Source of the DNA: Akkermansia sp. RCC_12PD
GTDB taxonomy: Bacteria; Verrucomicrobiota; Verrucomicrobiia; Verrucomicrobiales; Akkermansiaceae
DNA: 64,000 nt
Reading direction: 5' to 3'
Assembly: GCF_036417355.1 (NCBI RefSeq)
Contig: NZ_CP143889.1
Span: 2,542,001-2,606,000 of the forward strand
Shown one piece after another: positions 18,195 through 26,648 of the stretch (position 1 is its first letter; each line of letters starts with the position of its first letter). The position numbers and the translations under genes are program-made. Below the pieces are notes generated by a model that saw only the letters and a list, made by a program, of their open reading frames with translations, had not been told where the DNA came from and ran no database searches.

Positions 18195-19493
18195 ATGAAA
18201 ATTTATCGACCTGCCGATAGTTGTTTTGAAGAGATGAAAAACCGGATGAACCGCCGGGCCCTTCCCGAGAATTCCGTAAGAGATACCGTTGATTCCATTA
18301 TTCAGGACGTTGCCGCCCGCGGAGACGCCGCCCTGTTTGATTATGCCGCCAGGTTTGACAAGGTCACCCTGGACAGCGGCTCCCTGTTTGTCACCGCGGA
18401 GGAACTGGCGGAGGCGGAAGCCGCCGTGGAGGAATCCGTGAAGGAGGCCATTGCCGCTTCCCTGAAGAACATTCATTATTTTTCAGACCGCAGCCGCAGG
18501 CAGGACTGGTCCGGAGTGAATGCCCAGGGCGTGGAGGTTGCGGAACGCTTCCTTCCCTATGACCGCGTGGGCATTTACATTCCCGGGGGCAAGGCGCCCC
18601 TTGTGTCCACCTCCATCATGACGGGCGGCTTTGCCCAGGCCGCCGGCGTGCGGGAAATCGTGGCCGCCACGCCGTGCGGGCCGGACGGACGGGTGAACCC
18701 CGCTCTTTTATATGCGCTGAAGGCTTCCGGCGCCACGGAAATTATCAAGATAGGCGGCGCCCAGGCGATCGCCGCGCTGGCGTTGGGTACGGAGAGCGTG
18801 AAGCCCGTGGAAAAGATTTTCGGCCCCGGCAACCGTTTTGTGGTGGAGGCCAAGCGCCAGCTGGTGGGCGCCGTGGCCATTGATCTTCTTCCCGGGCCGA
18901 GCGAAGTGATGGTGCTGGCGGATGAGACGGCGGACGCCGAGTTTCTGGCCGCCGACCTGCTGGCCCAGGGCGAGCACGGGCCGGACAGCGTCGTGGTATT
19001 TGTGACTACCTCGGAAGAGCTGCTGGAACGGGTGGAGGCGGAAGTGGAACGCCAGGCGGCCCTGTTGAGCCGGGGCGCTATCATCCGCGAGGTGCTGGAC
19101 AAGCACGCGTACGGTTTTCTGGTCTCCTCTATTCAGGAGGGAGTGGACCTGGTGAATGCATTTGCTCCGGAACACCTGGTTCTGGTGACGGAGGATGAAG
19201 AGTCCGTGCTGGCGGCCATTCGGACGGCCGGCGCCATTTATGCGGGGGCCCTGTCTACGGTGGCTTGCGGCGATTTTCTGGCGGGTCCCAGCCATACGCT
19301 GCCCACGGGCGGGGCGGGCAAGTCGTTTTCCGGTCTGCGGGCGGACCAGTTCCAGCGGCGCACCAGCGTGGTGCGCATGAATGGGGATGCCGTTCTGAGG
19401 TCGGCTCCGTATGTGGCGGAGTTCGCCCGAGTAGAGGGGTTGGATGCCCACAACCATTCCCTCCAGGTACGCGCTTTGCGCGTGAATCCGTAA
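18195..19493 (+). CDS. hisD: Histidinol dehydrogenase
   Basis: HisD carries out the last two oxidations of histidine synthesis, L-histidinol to L-histidine, with NAD and zinc. The 432-residue product contains the signature run from GPGNRFVVEAKRQLVGAVAIDLLPGPSEV, the PEHLVL motif with the catalytic Glu/His pair, and the C-terminal HNHSLQVR. ATG 18195 is used because similarity begins at MKIYRPADS. It is 29 bp upstream of a TetR regulator on the same strand; no other his gene is adjacent, and hisC lies 44 kb away in this window, so the pathway genes are scattered. Confidence 0.97.
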   Translation: MKIYRPADSCFEEMKNRMNRRALPENSVRDTVDSIIQDVAARGDAALFDYAARFDKVTLDSGSLFVTAEELAEAEAAVEESVKEAIAASLKNIHYFSDRSRRQDWSGVNAQGVEVAERFLPYDRVGIYIPGGKAPLVSTSIMTGGFAQAAGVREIVAATPCGPDGRVNPALLYALKASGATEIIKIGGAQAIAALALGTESVKPVEKIFGPGNRFVVEAKRQLVGAVAIDLLPGPSEVMVLADETADAEFLAADLLAQGEHGPDSVVVFVTTSEELLERVEAEVERQAALLSRGAIIREVLDKHAYGFLVSSIQEGVDLVNAFAPEHLVLVTEDEESVLAAIRTAGAIYAGALSTVACGDFLAGPSHTLPTGGAGKSFSGLRADQFQRRTSVVRMNGDAVLRSAPYVAEFARVEGLDAHNHSLQVRALRVNP

Positions 19494-19522
19494 CAGTAAC
19501 CAAGATAGACATACGTCCCATT

Positions 19523-20179
19523 ATGAAACAGGAGCAAGGGACCAGGGAACGGCTGCTGGAGGCCGCCGAAAATCTGTTTGCCGAATACGGCTATACGGAA
19601 ACGTCGCTGCGCATGATTTCCCAGGCGGCCGACGTCAATATAGCCTCCGCCAACTACCACTTCGGCGGCAAGGAAGGGCTGTGGAAGGCGGTCATGATGA
19701 AGTACGCCCCGCTGGCACGGGATTTCCGGATGGCCCGGGTGGCGGAGGCCATGGAGCGGGACGGCTCCATTGAGGCCCTGGCCCACGCATACGTGTACCC
19801 CTCCTTTTACGGACTTCTGAACACGGGGGACCTGACTCTGGAGGAACTGAACACGTTCCCCCATTATCTGCGCCTGATGGGCATTTGCCATGTGCAGACG
19901 CCGGAAATTGCCGTGGAATATATCAAGGAGGTGTATTCCCCCATTCGGCGGCAGCTTCATGACAGCATCCGCAAGATGTTTCCGGACGCTTCCTCATACC
20001 AGATTTTCTGGACGGTGCTCGCCATTGAAAGCATCATGATCGGGCTTCTGACGCGTCTCCGGATGATCATGGAGCTGATGGAGGCCAACAGGATTCCGAA
20101 AGGGAGCGTGAAGGATCTGTTTGAACTCATTGTCCATCAGGTGGAATCCCTGATCCGCATGTGCGGAAAGACCATGTAG
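19523..20179 (+). CDS. TetR-family transcriptional regulator
   Basis: The 218-residue protein has an N-terminal TetR helix-turn-helix: TRERLLEAAENLFAEYGYTETSLRMISQAADVNIASANYHFGGKEGLW in family terms (here residues about 6-53), with the recognition helix NIASANYHFGGKE. The C-terminal part is helical and resembles the CerR/YbiH-type ligand domain (YPSFYGLLNTGDLTLEELNTFPHYLRLMG). It probably represses itself and the transporter gene that starts 25 bp downstream, a common arrangement for efflux or uptake systems. The ATG at 19523 lies 29 bp after hisD. The ligand is unknown. Confidence 0.88.
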   Translation: MKQEQGTRERLLEAAENLFAEYGYTETSLRMISQAADVNIASANYHFGGKEGLWKAVMMKYAPLARDFRMARVAEAMERDGSIEALAHAYVYPSFYGLLNTGDLTLEELNTFPHYLRLMGICHVQTPEIAVEYIKEVYSPIRRQLHDSIRKMFPDASSYQIFWTVLAIESIMIGLLTRLRMIMELMEANRIPKGSVKDLFELIVHQVESLIRMCGKTM

Positions 20180-20204
20180 GCATTTTATCTTTCCGGAGTT
20201 CGGC

Positions 20205-21104
20205 ATGTTCAAGTCCCTCATCCGTACGTTTGCCATCGTGGTCGCATTCGTTGCGGGTTACATGATGCCCTGGCTTCATGTGTACGGCTGGACATTCAAA
20301 TGGATGCTCATTGGCATGCTTTTCGTGACTTTTCTGGGAATCCGCTTCAAGCGGATGAAGCCGGAACGTCCTCATTGGCTGCTGGTAGGGGCCAATTTGC
20401 TGATTGCCCTGGCCGCATGGGGCGTATGCCGCGCGTCGTTTGGGTCCGGTTACCTGGCGGAGGCTGCGTTTTTCGTGGGCGTCATGCCTACGGCCACTGC
20501 AGCTCCGGTGGTGATGGGGCTGCTGGGCGGCAGCGTGGAGTTTATGCTGACCGCCCTTCTTGTGACCAACGGCGTCATTTGCATTCTGCTCCCTTTCATT
20601 CTGCCCATGGTGGTGGGGCAGGGCGGCTTTGAGATTTATGTCAACGTAGCCCAGAACATAGCCCTGGTGATGCTCCTGCCTCTTGTGCTGGCCCTGGCCG
20701 CGCGCCGTTTTTATCCCCGTGCCATCGCGTGGCCCCGGAAGCTGAAGGACGTCACCTTCGGCGTCTGGGTGGTGATTCTGGTGCTGATTGCCGCAAACGC
20801 TTCCCATGACATTTCCTCCCGGGCCGGTATTTCGGAACGTGTGCTGGAGCAGATAGGAGCTCTTTCCCTGCTGATTTGCGCCCTGAACTTCGGCCTGGGC
20901 CATTTGCTGGGCGGCAGGGCCCGCTCCGCGGAATGCAGCCAGGCCCTGGGTCAGAAGAATACTACGCTTTCCATCTATCTGGCTCTGACGTATTCCAATC
21001 CCATCGCCGCGCTCGGACCTACCTTTTACGTTCTGTGGCATAATTTGTGGAATGCGTGGCAGCTTTACCGTGCGTCGGAACAAAAGCGCCGGATTGGAAA
21101 GTAG
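20205..21104 (+). CDS. Bile acid:sodium symporter (BASS)-family transporter
   Basis: The 299-residue protein is almost wholly hydrophobic, with about eight to nine predicted membrane helices. The ATAAPVVMGLLGGSVEFML segment and QALGQKNTTLSIYLALTY followed by ALGPTFYVLWHNLWNAWQL are characteristic of the BASS superfamily of sodium-coupled organic anion transporters. The gene follows the TetR regulator by 25 bp, suggesting that the regulator senses the substrate. For a gut bacterium bile acids, pantoate-like keto acids or steroids are possible cargo, but the sequence does not decide this. Confidence 0.82.
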   Translation: MFKSLIRTFAIVVAFVAGYMMPWLHVYGWTFKWMLIGMLFVTFLGIRFKRMKPERPHWLLVGANLLIALAAWGVCRASFGSGYLAEAAFFVGVMPTATAAPVVMGLLGGSVEFMLTALLVTNGVICILLPFILPMVVGQGGFEIYVNVAQNIALVMLLPLVLALAARRFYPRAIAWPRKLKDVTFGVWVVILVLIAANASHDISSRAGISERVLEQIGALSLLICALNFGLGHLLGGRARSAECSQALGQKNTTLSIYLALTYSNPIAALGPTFYVLWHNLWNAWQLYRASEQKRRIGK

Positions 21105-21270
21105 GCGGTTCCGTTTTTTATCGTATCCCGGCGGCCGCGTTTTCTGATCAATTATTGGCTGGGGGAGCTTGAGCGAAACGTCGCCTCCCTCCTTCCAGCG
21201 GCGTTGCGGCACACGCGGCATTCAAAAGGCTTGAATTCCGGGGGAGGGCCGTTAACGTTGTGCTCCCGTT

Positions 21271-22944
21271 ATGCAGGCGTCCACTCCTCCCCTGAAACCT
21301 CTTTCTTCACGCACCAAATGGCTGATTGCCCTGTGCCTGTGCATGGCCGTCCTGTTGCTGGAGTTTTTGACGTATCACATGGCCTACCGCATCGGTTACG
21401 ATGAAGGAGCCCTGCATACCCCTCCGGTAGTGATCCAGAAGAGTGATGAAAAAGCTTTCCAGAAATTGTCCCGTTTCATGGCGGATGTGTTCGCTTCCCG
21501 GGAAAGCCTGTCCGGAATTCTGGACAACCGGGAGGAACGCCTCGCCTGGATCAGGGATCCGGAAGTTCGGTCGGAAACGGCCTGGGGGCTGACCCGCGAA
21601 CTGATCAGCCGCGGCGGTGTGAAGCAGGCGCTTCCTTCGGCCAGGGAATTGATTGAGGCAGGCTACGCGGAGGGAAAGCGGCAGATATGGGCTCCCCGCG
21701 CTGATGCCGTGGCCCGGGCCCTGCTGGCGGAGCACCAGTACGCGGCTGCCTACGATTATTTGAAAATAGCCGTGGATGGGTATGAGAAGGGGAGCATGGC
21801 CGCCGAGCTGGTGAAAGCCCTTCAAACCATGAGTTCTATTGACCAGATATTGAACCGGAATGACCAGGCAAATGCGTTGCTGCAGCGCGCCGTGGAGGCT
21901 TCCGCCCTCCTGGGGAGCGACTCTCTTGCCGTTAAGTCCAGGCTTCTGGCCGCCCAGGGCAGGCTGGCCCGCGCTGCGGGCCATGTTCCGGAATCACGGG
22001 CCTATTTCAAGGAAGCTCTGGTTCTGTTCCCCCAGGAACAGGGCAAGACCACGGGAGACCTGGCGCTGGCCAGCATCAGCATGGGAGAAGCCATGCTGGA
22101 AGCAGGCAGGAAGGAGGAGGCCCGCGAGCTGTTCCTGAAGGGGCTCACCGGCTCGGAAAATGCCTCCTATCTGCTCAACGACTGCCTGAACGCTCTGCGC
22201 GGGCTGGCACGCATCTCCACGGAGCAGGGAAATTATGAAGAGGCGCTGGCCTACCTTCACCAGGCGGAAGGCGCCGCCCGCGGCGTGCTTCCGGCGGACC
22301 ACGCCTTCTGGGCCGGTCTGTATGACCAGCGCGGATGGGTCAACATCATGCGAAAGGCCGCGCCGGAAGCACGTGCGGATTTCCTGAAAGCAGTGAGCAA
22401 TGCGGCGGTCTCTCCCATGATTGCCGCCCAGTCCCGCGAGGGCCTGGGGAAAGCGTGGCTGGACGCCGGGGAAGGAGGAAAGGCGCGGGAAAACCTCCGG
22501 CAATCCATCCAGGTCCGGGAATCCAACTTCTCTTCAGATACCCTTTCCCTGGGCAGGGTGTACCATTCCCTGGGAATGGCCAGCGACATGGAAGGGGACC
22601 GTGAAGGAGCCCTCCAGGCGTATTCCCGCGCCGTGGACGCCCTGCTGAAATGCGGGGACGGGCCGGAACGGAAAAATTTGCTGGTCCAGTCCTACCTGTG
22701 CAAGGCCTACGCCCTGTGCGACGGTGAGCAGTGGCAGGAGGCAGTGAACGCTTTTGAAGCCGTGCTGCCGCTGCTGGAAGGAGAACAGAGGTCGGAAAAC
22801 TACAAGCAGCTCGGCCGCTGTTACGATGAACTGGGAATGACGGAGAAGGCGGATGAATGCTGGAAGGAATCCGGATTTCCGCGGGTGCGCCGGAGTTCTC
22901 CCGTGCGCCGGACGGACGGCGGCAGGGTATCTTCCCGGCGGTGA
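21271..22944 (+). CDS. Membrane-anchored tetratricopeptide-repeat protein 1
   Basis: The 557-residue product has a single N-terminal transmembrane helix (TKWLIALCLCMAVLLLEFL, about residues 15-34) followed by a long helical region with repeated TPR-like units, for example ALAYLHQAEGAARGVLP, YDQRGWVNIMRKAAPEARADF, VYHSLGMASDMEGDREGALQAYSRAV and NYKQLGRCYDELGMTEKADECW. It ends in a basic tail (RRSSPVRRTDGGRVSSRR). The topology places the repeats in the periplasm or attached to the envelope. Such proteins scaffold complexes; the partner is not evident. It is followed 82 bp later by a second protein of the same layout. Confidence 0.8.
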   Translation: MQASTPPLKPLSSRTKWLIALCLCMAVLLLEFLTYHMAYRIGYDEGALHTPPVVIQKSDEKAFQKLSRFMADVFASRESLSGILDNREERLAWIRDPEVRSETAWGLTRELISRGGVKQALPSARELIEAGYAEGKRQIWAPRADAVARALLAEHQYAAAYDYLKIAVDGYEKGSMAAELVKALQTMSSIDQILNRNDQANALLQRAVEASALLGSDSLAVKSRLLAAQGRLARAAGHVPESRAYFKEALVLFPQEQGKTTGDLALASISMGEAMLEAGRKEEARELFLKGLTGSENASYLLNDCLNALRGLARISTEQGNYEEALAYLHQAEGAARGVLPADHAFWAGLYDQRGWVNIMRKAAPEARADFLKAVSNAAVSPMIAAQSREGLGKAWLDAGEGGKARENLRQSIQVRESNFSSDTLSLGRVYHSLGMASDMEGDREGALQAYSRAVDALLKCGDGPERKNLLVQSYLCKAYALCDGEQWQEAVNAFEAVLPLLEGEQRSENYKQLGRCYDELGMTEKADECWKESGFPRVRRSSPVRRTDGGRVSSRR

Positions 22945-23026
22945 CGGCCCTCCGCCGCCGCGCCGTAAGACGTTGCGGACTGCTGATTTTGCTTGATTTG
23001 TGCCCTCTTTTTGGCTCAATGCCTGC

Positions 23027-24619
23027 ATGAGTTCCGAGCGCCATTTTTCCAATAAGCCTTATCGTCCGTCGCGCAAGAAAAAGTCTTACTGGAAACCGGT
23101 CCTCTGTTTGGTAGCGCTGGGCGGCCTCTGGTTCGGCTATGTCCAGTACTGGCCCGCCATTGAAAGCTGGTTCAAGCCCACGATTCACGAGGTGCACAGC
23201 CAGACCCAGGCCATGGGGCATCTTCAGGGCATGCTGGACTCCTGGAACGGCTCGAATGAGGAATTGGCGGCACTGGCCGCATCCGTGGACAAGGAGGTGG
23301 AATGGATGAATTCCGCGGAGGCGCGCGACTCCTTTGCATGGCTTCTGGCTATGGAAATGGACCGGCGCGGCATGGTCAAGGAGTCAGAGCCCATGATTGC
23401 ATCCCTTCTGGAAAAGAAACTCTCCAATTCCGGCTCCCTGCCGGGGACGGACCGGGACCGCCTGCTGAACGTCAGCCTGAACTGGGCGCGTGAATTTGCC
23501 GCGCGCAACCATGACGCCGCAGCGGAACGGTTGTATGAAGTGATTTTGAACAATACGCCGGAAGACCATGTTTCCGTTCTGCTGGCCTGCCTGGAACCGC
23601 TGGCCCATTATGCCTATGACCAGGCCAAGTTCGAACGTTTTTCCTCCCTGTGCAAGCAGGCCTCCTCCCCTGTGATGAGGAGCATGTTGAAAAAGCCCGA
23701 GGACGTAAAAAGCATGGTGAAAATCCTGCTGCTTCAGGATACCCTGCCGGAAAAGGCGACCGGACAACCTGGCCGTACGGACAGCACCATTGCCAGGGAA
23801 TTGCTTTCCCGATTCCGCCTCACGGCCAGTCCGGACATGGGGCGCATCATCCTGAATGAACTGAACATGCCCCTCAATGCGCGGCGGAAATATTCCCAGG
23901 CTGAATTGAAGGGCATGGCAGACCAGTTGGAAGCCGCCCTGATCTGCTTCCGTGCCGCGGAGACGGAAATGGACTGCACTCCGGAGACTATGCTCGCGCT
24001 GGCCCGCGTGAGGATGCAAATGGGGAATTTGAAGGAAGCGGCGCGGCTGCTCTCCCGTGCGGAAGGCTCCGCCATGACGCTGGGGGTGGACGCCCCGCGC
24101 ATTCTCAGCGGTTCCAGCCTGAGCCAGGAAATTGCGGAACTGCGTTCCCAGCTGGACAAGTACGCGCAGGCGGAAGCCTTGGTAAAGCGGGCGTATGAAG
24201 ATGTGAATATTGCCGCGGCTTTCCTGAGGGCGAAGGATTACGACCAGGCGGTAAAATATTCCGATCAGGCGATGAAAGTGGCACGGGAAAGCACCACCTT
24301 CATCCAGGCTCTTCAGCCCGTGATCATGACTCTCCAGGCGGAAATCAGCGCCGGGAGGGAACAATGGGCGGTAGCGGAATTGCAATACGGAAAGCTGGTG
24401 GAAACATGGGATGCACTGAGTGATGAAGACAAGGCCACTCTCCAGACCAACCTGGCATCCATCCAGTCGGAGGAACTTTACAAGAAAATCCACCGTGACT
24501 GGGCGGAAGTGTGCCGCAAGCAGAATAGAACCACGGAGGCGCGCCGGGTATTGACAAAAATCGGAGAGGCTCCTGCGGAAGAACCGGAACGGCCTGCCGC
24601 CCGCCGCCGCAGAAGGTAA
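23027..24619 (+). CDS. Membrane-anchored tetratricopeptide-repeat protein 2
   Basis: The 530-residue product has a basic N-terminus (YRPSRKKKSYWKP), one membrane helix (VLCLVALGGLWFGYVQYWPAI), and an extended helical repeat region (AALICFRAAETEM, ALARVRMQMGNLKEAARLLSRAEG, AAFLRAKDYDQAVKYSDQAMKVA), ending in an Arg-rich tail (AARRRRR). The first 130 residues follow the same order as the preceding gene (membrane helix, a charged stretch, an 'AWLLAMEMDRRGMVKES' unit matching 'AWGLTRELISRGGVKQA' there), so the two are likely tandem paralogues. The start at 23027 (MSSERHF) is preferred to an upstream GTG. Function unknown. Confidence 0.8.
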   Translation: MSSERHFSNKPYRPSRKKKSYWKPVLCLVALGGLWFGYVQYWPAIESWFKPTIHEVHSQTQAMGHLQGMLDSWNGSNEELAALAASVDKEVEWMNSAEARDSFAWLLAMEMDRRGMVKESEPMIASLLEKKLSNSGSLPGTDRDRLLNVSLNWAREFAARNHDAAAERLYEVILNNTPEDHVSVLLACLEPLAHYAYDQAKFERFSSLCKQASSPVMRSMLKKPEDVKSMVKILLLQDTLPEKATGQPGRTDSTIARELLSRFRLTASPDMGRIILNELNMPLNARRKYSQAELKGMADQLEAALICFRAAETEMDCTPETMLALARVRMQMGNLKEAARLLSRAEGSAMTLGVDAPRILSGSSLSQEIAELRSQLDKYAQAEALVKRAYEDVNIAAAFLRAKDYDQAVKYSDQAMKVARESTTFIQALQPVIMTLQAEISAGREQWAVAELQYGKLVETWDALSDEDKATLQTNLASIQSEELYKKIHRDWAEVCRKQNRTTEARRVLTKIGEAPAEEPERPAARRRRR

Positions 24620-24808
24620 TTAATGTCCTGATGCCTGCGTACGGGCGAAGATAACAGGACGGGAATAAAAATACGGAACCGTCTTCAAATGTTGCCGGAT
24701 TCTTTGAAGACGAACGTTGGAGAACTTTCCCTTCCCCCTCCATCTTCTTCCGGCACGGAACCCAGCTATGTCTCCGGAGAAGGAGCGGCGAACCGCACGA
24801 AAGGTAAA
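24620..24808. other. Intergenic region between convergent genes
   Basis: It holds an inverted repeat GTCTTCAAA/TTTGAAGAC at 24681-24711 (9-bp stem, 13-nt loop), 62 bp after the TPR gene. There is no clear T tract, so it is only a candidate terminator. Nothing else is seen. Confidence 0.35.
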
Positions 24809-25135
24809 TCAACTGCGCACTTTGGCCTTTTGTCTTGATTGGAGGGAGGTCCGTTTGCCGTGGGCCATTTTTTCCCGGCGGTCCGCTGCGGACTGGCGTC
24901 GGGAACGCACGGTATATTTTGCGAAAACTTGGCTAACGGTCAAGTTGCCCTGTTCAAGAAGCTTGAAAATATTGTCTCTCACCCTCATTGCCTCCTGAAG
25001 CGCCGCTTCCGCACCTCCGTACTGGGAATCCGAAAAATAACGGGTGAATAAGCGCTTGTTCTTACAAATAGCCAGCCGGTAGCCTTGAAAGGCCGTAGTT
25101 TCGTAAGTATAGCGGGTGATGTTTTTACAAGGCAT
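24809..25135 (-). CDS. Small AP2-domain-like protein
   Basis: The 108-residue product contains, in residues about 8-55, the pattern YRLAICKNKRLFTRYFSD followed by SQYGGAEAALQEAMRVRD. This is the AP2/ERF-type fold used by integrase arm-binding domains and bacterial AP2 proteins (a beta hairpin, then 'F-x-YFSD..YGG...AL..A...RD'). A helical segment and a basic tail (RRQSAADRREKMAHGKRTSLQSRQKAK) follow. It is likely to bind DNA. I chose ATG 25135 since the frame upstream (to 25231) runs over the xseA terminator. It is a single-gene unit; no integrase or phage gene adjoins it. Confidence 0.65.
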   Translation of the reverse strand: MPCKNITRYTYETTAFQGYRLAICKNKRLFTRYFSDSQYGGAEAALQEAMRVRDNIFKLLEQGNLTVSQVFAKYTVRSRRQSAADRREKMAHGKRTSLQSRQKAKVRS

Positions 25136-25220
25136 ATGCGCGTGAATTATTGGGACCAGAGAATGCGGGCAGTAGTAATAAGCTTCTCTTAGGATATGTC
25201 CCAATTCCGGTAAAATCCAG

Positions 25221-25246
25221 AAAAAACACAATTTGTTAGATTGTGT
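25221..25246 (-). terminator. Rho-independent terminator of xseA
   Basis: On the minus strand a CACAAT/ATTGTG stem with a seven-base loop is followed by six T. It lies about 35 bp after the xseA stop. The stem is short and AT-rich, hence only moderate confidence. Confidence 0.6.
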
Positions 25247-25280
25247 GCAAAAAATGTGCGATTATATGCTTGTAATAAAC

Positions 25281-26645
25281 TTATTGATGTTTGTCAGCCG
25301 TGACAAAAAAATGACCGTTGAAGACACGAACTTTTAGCTTTTCTCCGGCATGAACCTGCCCGGTTTTCCGGATTAACTGTCTGTCTTCATTCTCCACGAG
25401 TGCGTATCCCCGGCGCAGCGTCTGTTCGGGATTGTGGGCTTCCAGCCTGGTCTGCAAAAGAGTCAGGGAAGATGAAAACGCCGTCATTCTGGCGGTTGCG
25501 GCATGAAGCAGCCGGGACTGCAGGGCTGAGAGCTGCTGGGCCCGCCCCTTGTTGAGATGGCAGGGATGGCTCAACTGGAGCTTGTGTTCCAGTTGATTGA
25601 TTAAAAGTAAATTATGTTGTATTCGGAATAAAGAGGAAGACAGCAGGGATTCTTCCATCCCGTCCAGACGCTGTGCGTACGGGGCCAGAAGAGAGTCTGC
25701 GTCCAGCAATCTGCCGCGCAGATAAACGTCCAGTTTCAGCCGGGCGTGCAGCAGGGAATGGCGTGCTGAAGCATGGAGCGCCTGCTCCATTCTTCCGAGT
25801 TTGCGGAGCCATTCCGGGCCATCCGGCGTGGCGAGTTCCGCCGCCGCGGTGGGGGTGGGAGCCCGCAGGTCGGCCACAAAATCCGCAATGGTGAAGTCGG
25901 TGTCGTGACCTACCGCGGAAATAACGGGAATGGTACATTCGTGGATGGCGCGCGCCACAGTCTCCTCGTTGAAATTCCACAAATCTTCTATAGAGCCGCC
26001 TCCGCGGCCCACGATGAGGACGTCCACGGGGGGCAGTCCGTTGTGCGGCGCATGGGACCATGCCCGGATGGCGGCGGCAATCTCGCGCTCCGCCCCGCTT
26101 CCCTGGACGCGGACGGGCAGCAGGTATGCCTTCACCCAGGGGGCGCGGCGTTCCAGCACGTGGCGCATGTCCTGGATGACGGCTCCGGTAGGGGAGGTGA
26201 CGATGCCGATGGCGCGCGGAAAGCGGGGAATGGCTCTTTTGCATTCCGCGTCAAACAGGCCTTCCCGCTGGAGCTTTTCCTTCAGTTCCAGGAAGCGCGC
26301 CTGGAGATCACCCATGCCGGCGGCCCGCACCTCTTTGATAACCAGTTGAAGCTGCCCCCTGTCCGGGTATACGGTGGCGTTCCCCAGCACGTGCACCTTC
26401 ATGCCCTCCTGGAGCCGCAGGGGACAACGCGCGGCGGCGTTCTTGAAAAAGGCGCAGAATATTTCAGCACCCTGTTCCTTCAGGGTGAAATAAATATGTC
26501 CGCTGGTATGGTGCTTGACGTTGCTCAGCTCTCCAACAACCCACTGGGTTCCGACGGAGATGCCGACCACGTCCCTGAGACGGTAAACAAGCTGCTTGAC
26601 CGTGATGGGCCGGGGGGCGGAAGCCGTTTCCTGCGGAAATTCCAT
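25281..26645 (-). CDS. xseA: Exodeoxyribonuclease VII large subunit
   Basis: XseA is the catalytic subunit of the single-strand-specific exonuclease VII, which works in DNA repair with several copies of XseB. The 454-residue product has an N-terminal OB-fold (ITVKQLVYRLRDVV, VGELSNVKHHTSGHIYFTLKE), the conserved IGIVTSPTGAVIQDM, the catalytic-core VDVLIVGRGGGSIEDLWNFN and AVGHDTDFTIADFVADLRAPTPTAAAE motifs, and a C-terminal helical region with the TLRRGYALV ending. No xseB is adjacent on this strand. It begins 3 bp after the acyl-ACP synthetase-like gene, so the two are probably co-transcribed. Confidence 0.96.
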   Translation of the reverse strand: MEFPQETASAPRPITVKQLVYRLRDVVGISVGTQWVVGELSNVKHHTSGHIYFTLKEQGAEIFCAFFKNAAARCPLRLQEGMKVHVLGNATVYPDRGQLQLVIKEVRAAGMGDLQARFLELKEKLQREGLFDAECKRAIPRFPRAIGIVTSPTGAVIQDMRHVLERRAPWVKAYLLPVRVQGSGAEREIAAAIRAWSHAPHNGLPPVDVLIVGRGGGSIEDLWNFNEETVARAIHECTIPVISAVGHDTDFTIADFVADLRAPTPTAAAELATPDGPEWLRKLGRMEQALHASARHSLLHARLKLDVYLRGRLLDADSLLAPYAQRLDGMEESLLSSSLFRIQHNLLLINQLEHKLQLSHPCHLNKGRAQQLSALQSRLLHAATARMTAFSSSLTLLQTRLEAHNPEQTLRRGYALVENEDRQLIRKTGQVHAGEKLKVRVFNGHFFVTADKHQ

Positions 26646-26648
26646 GGT

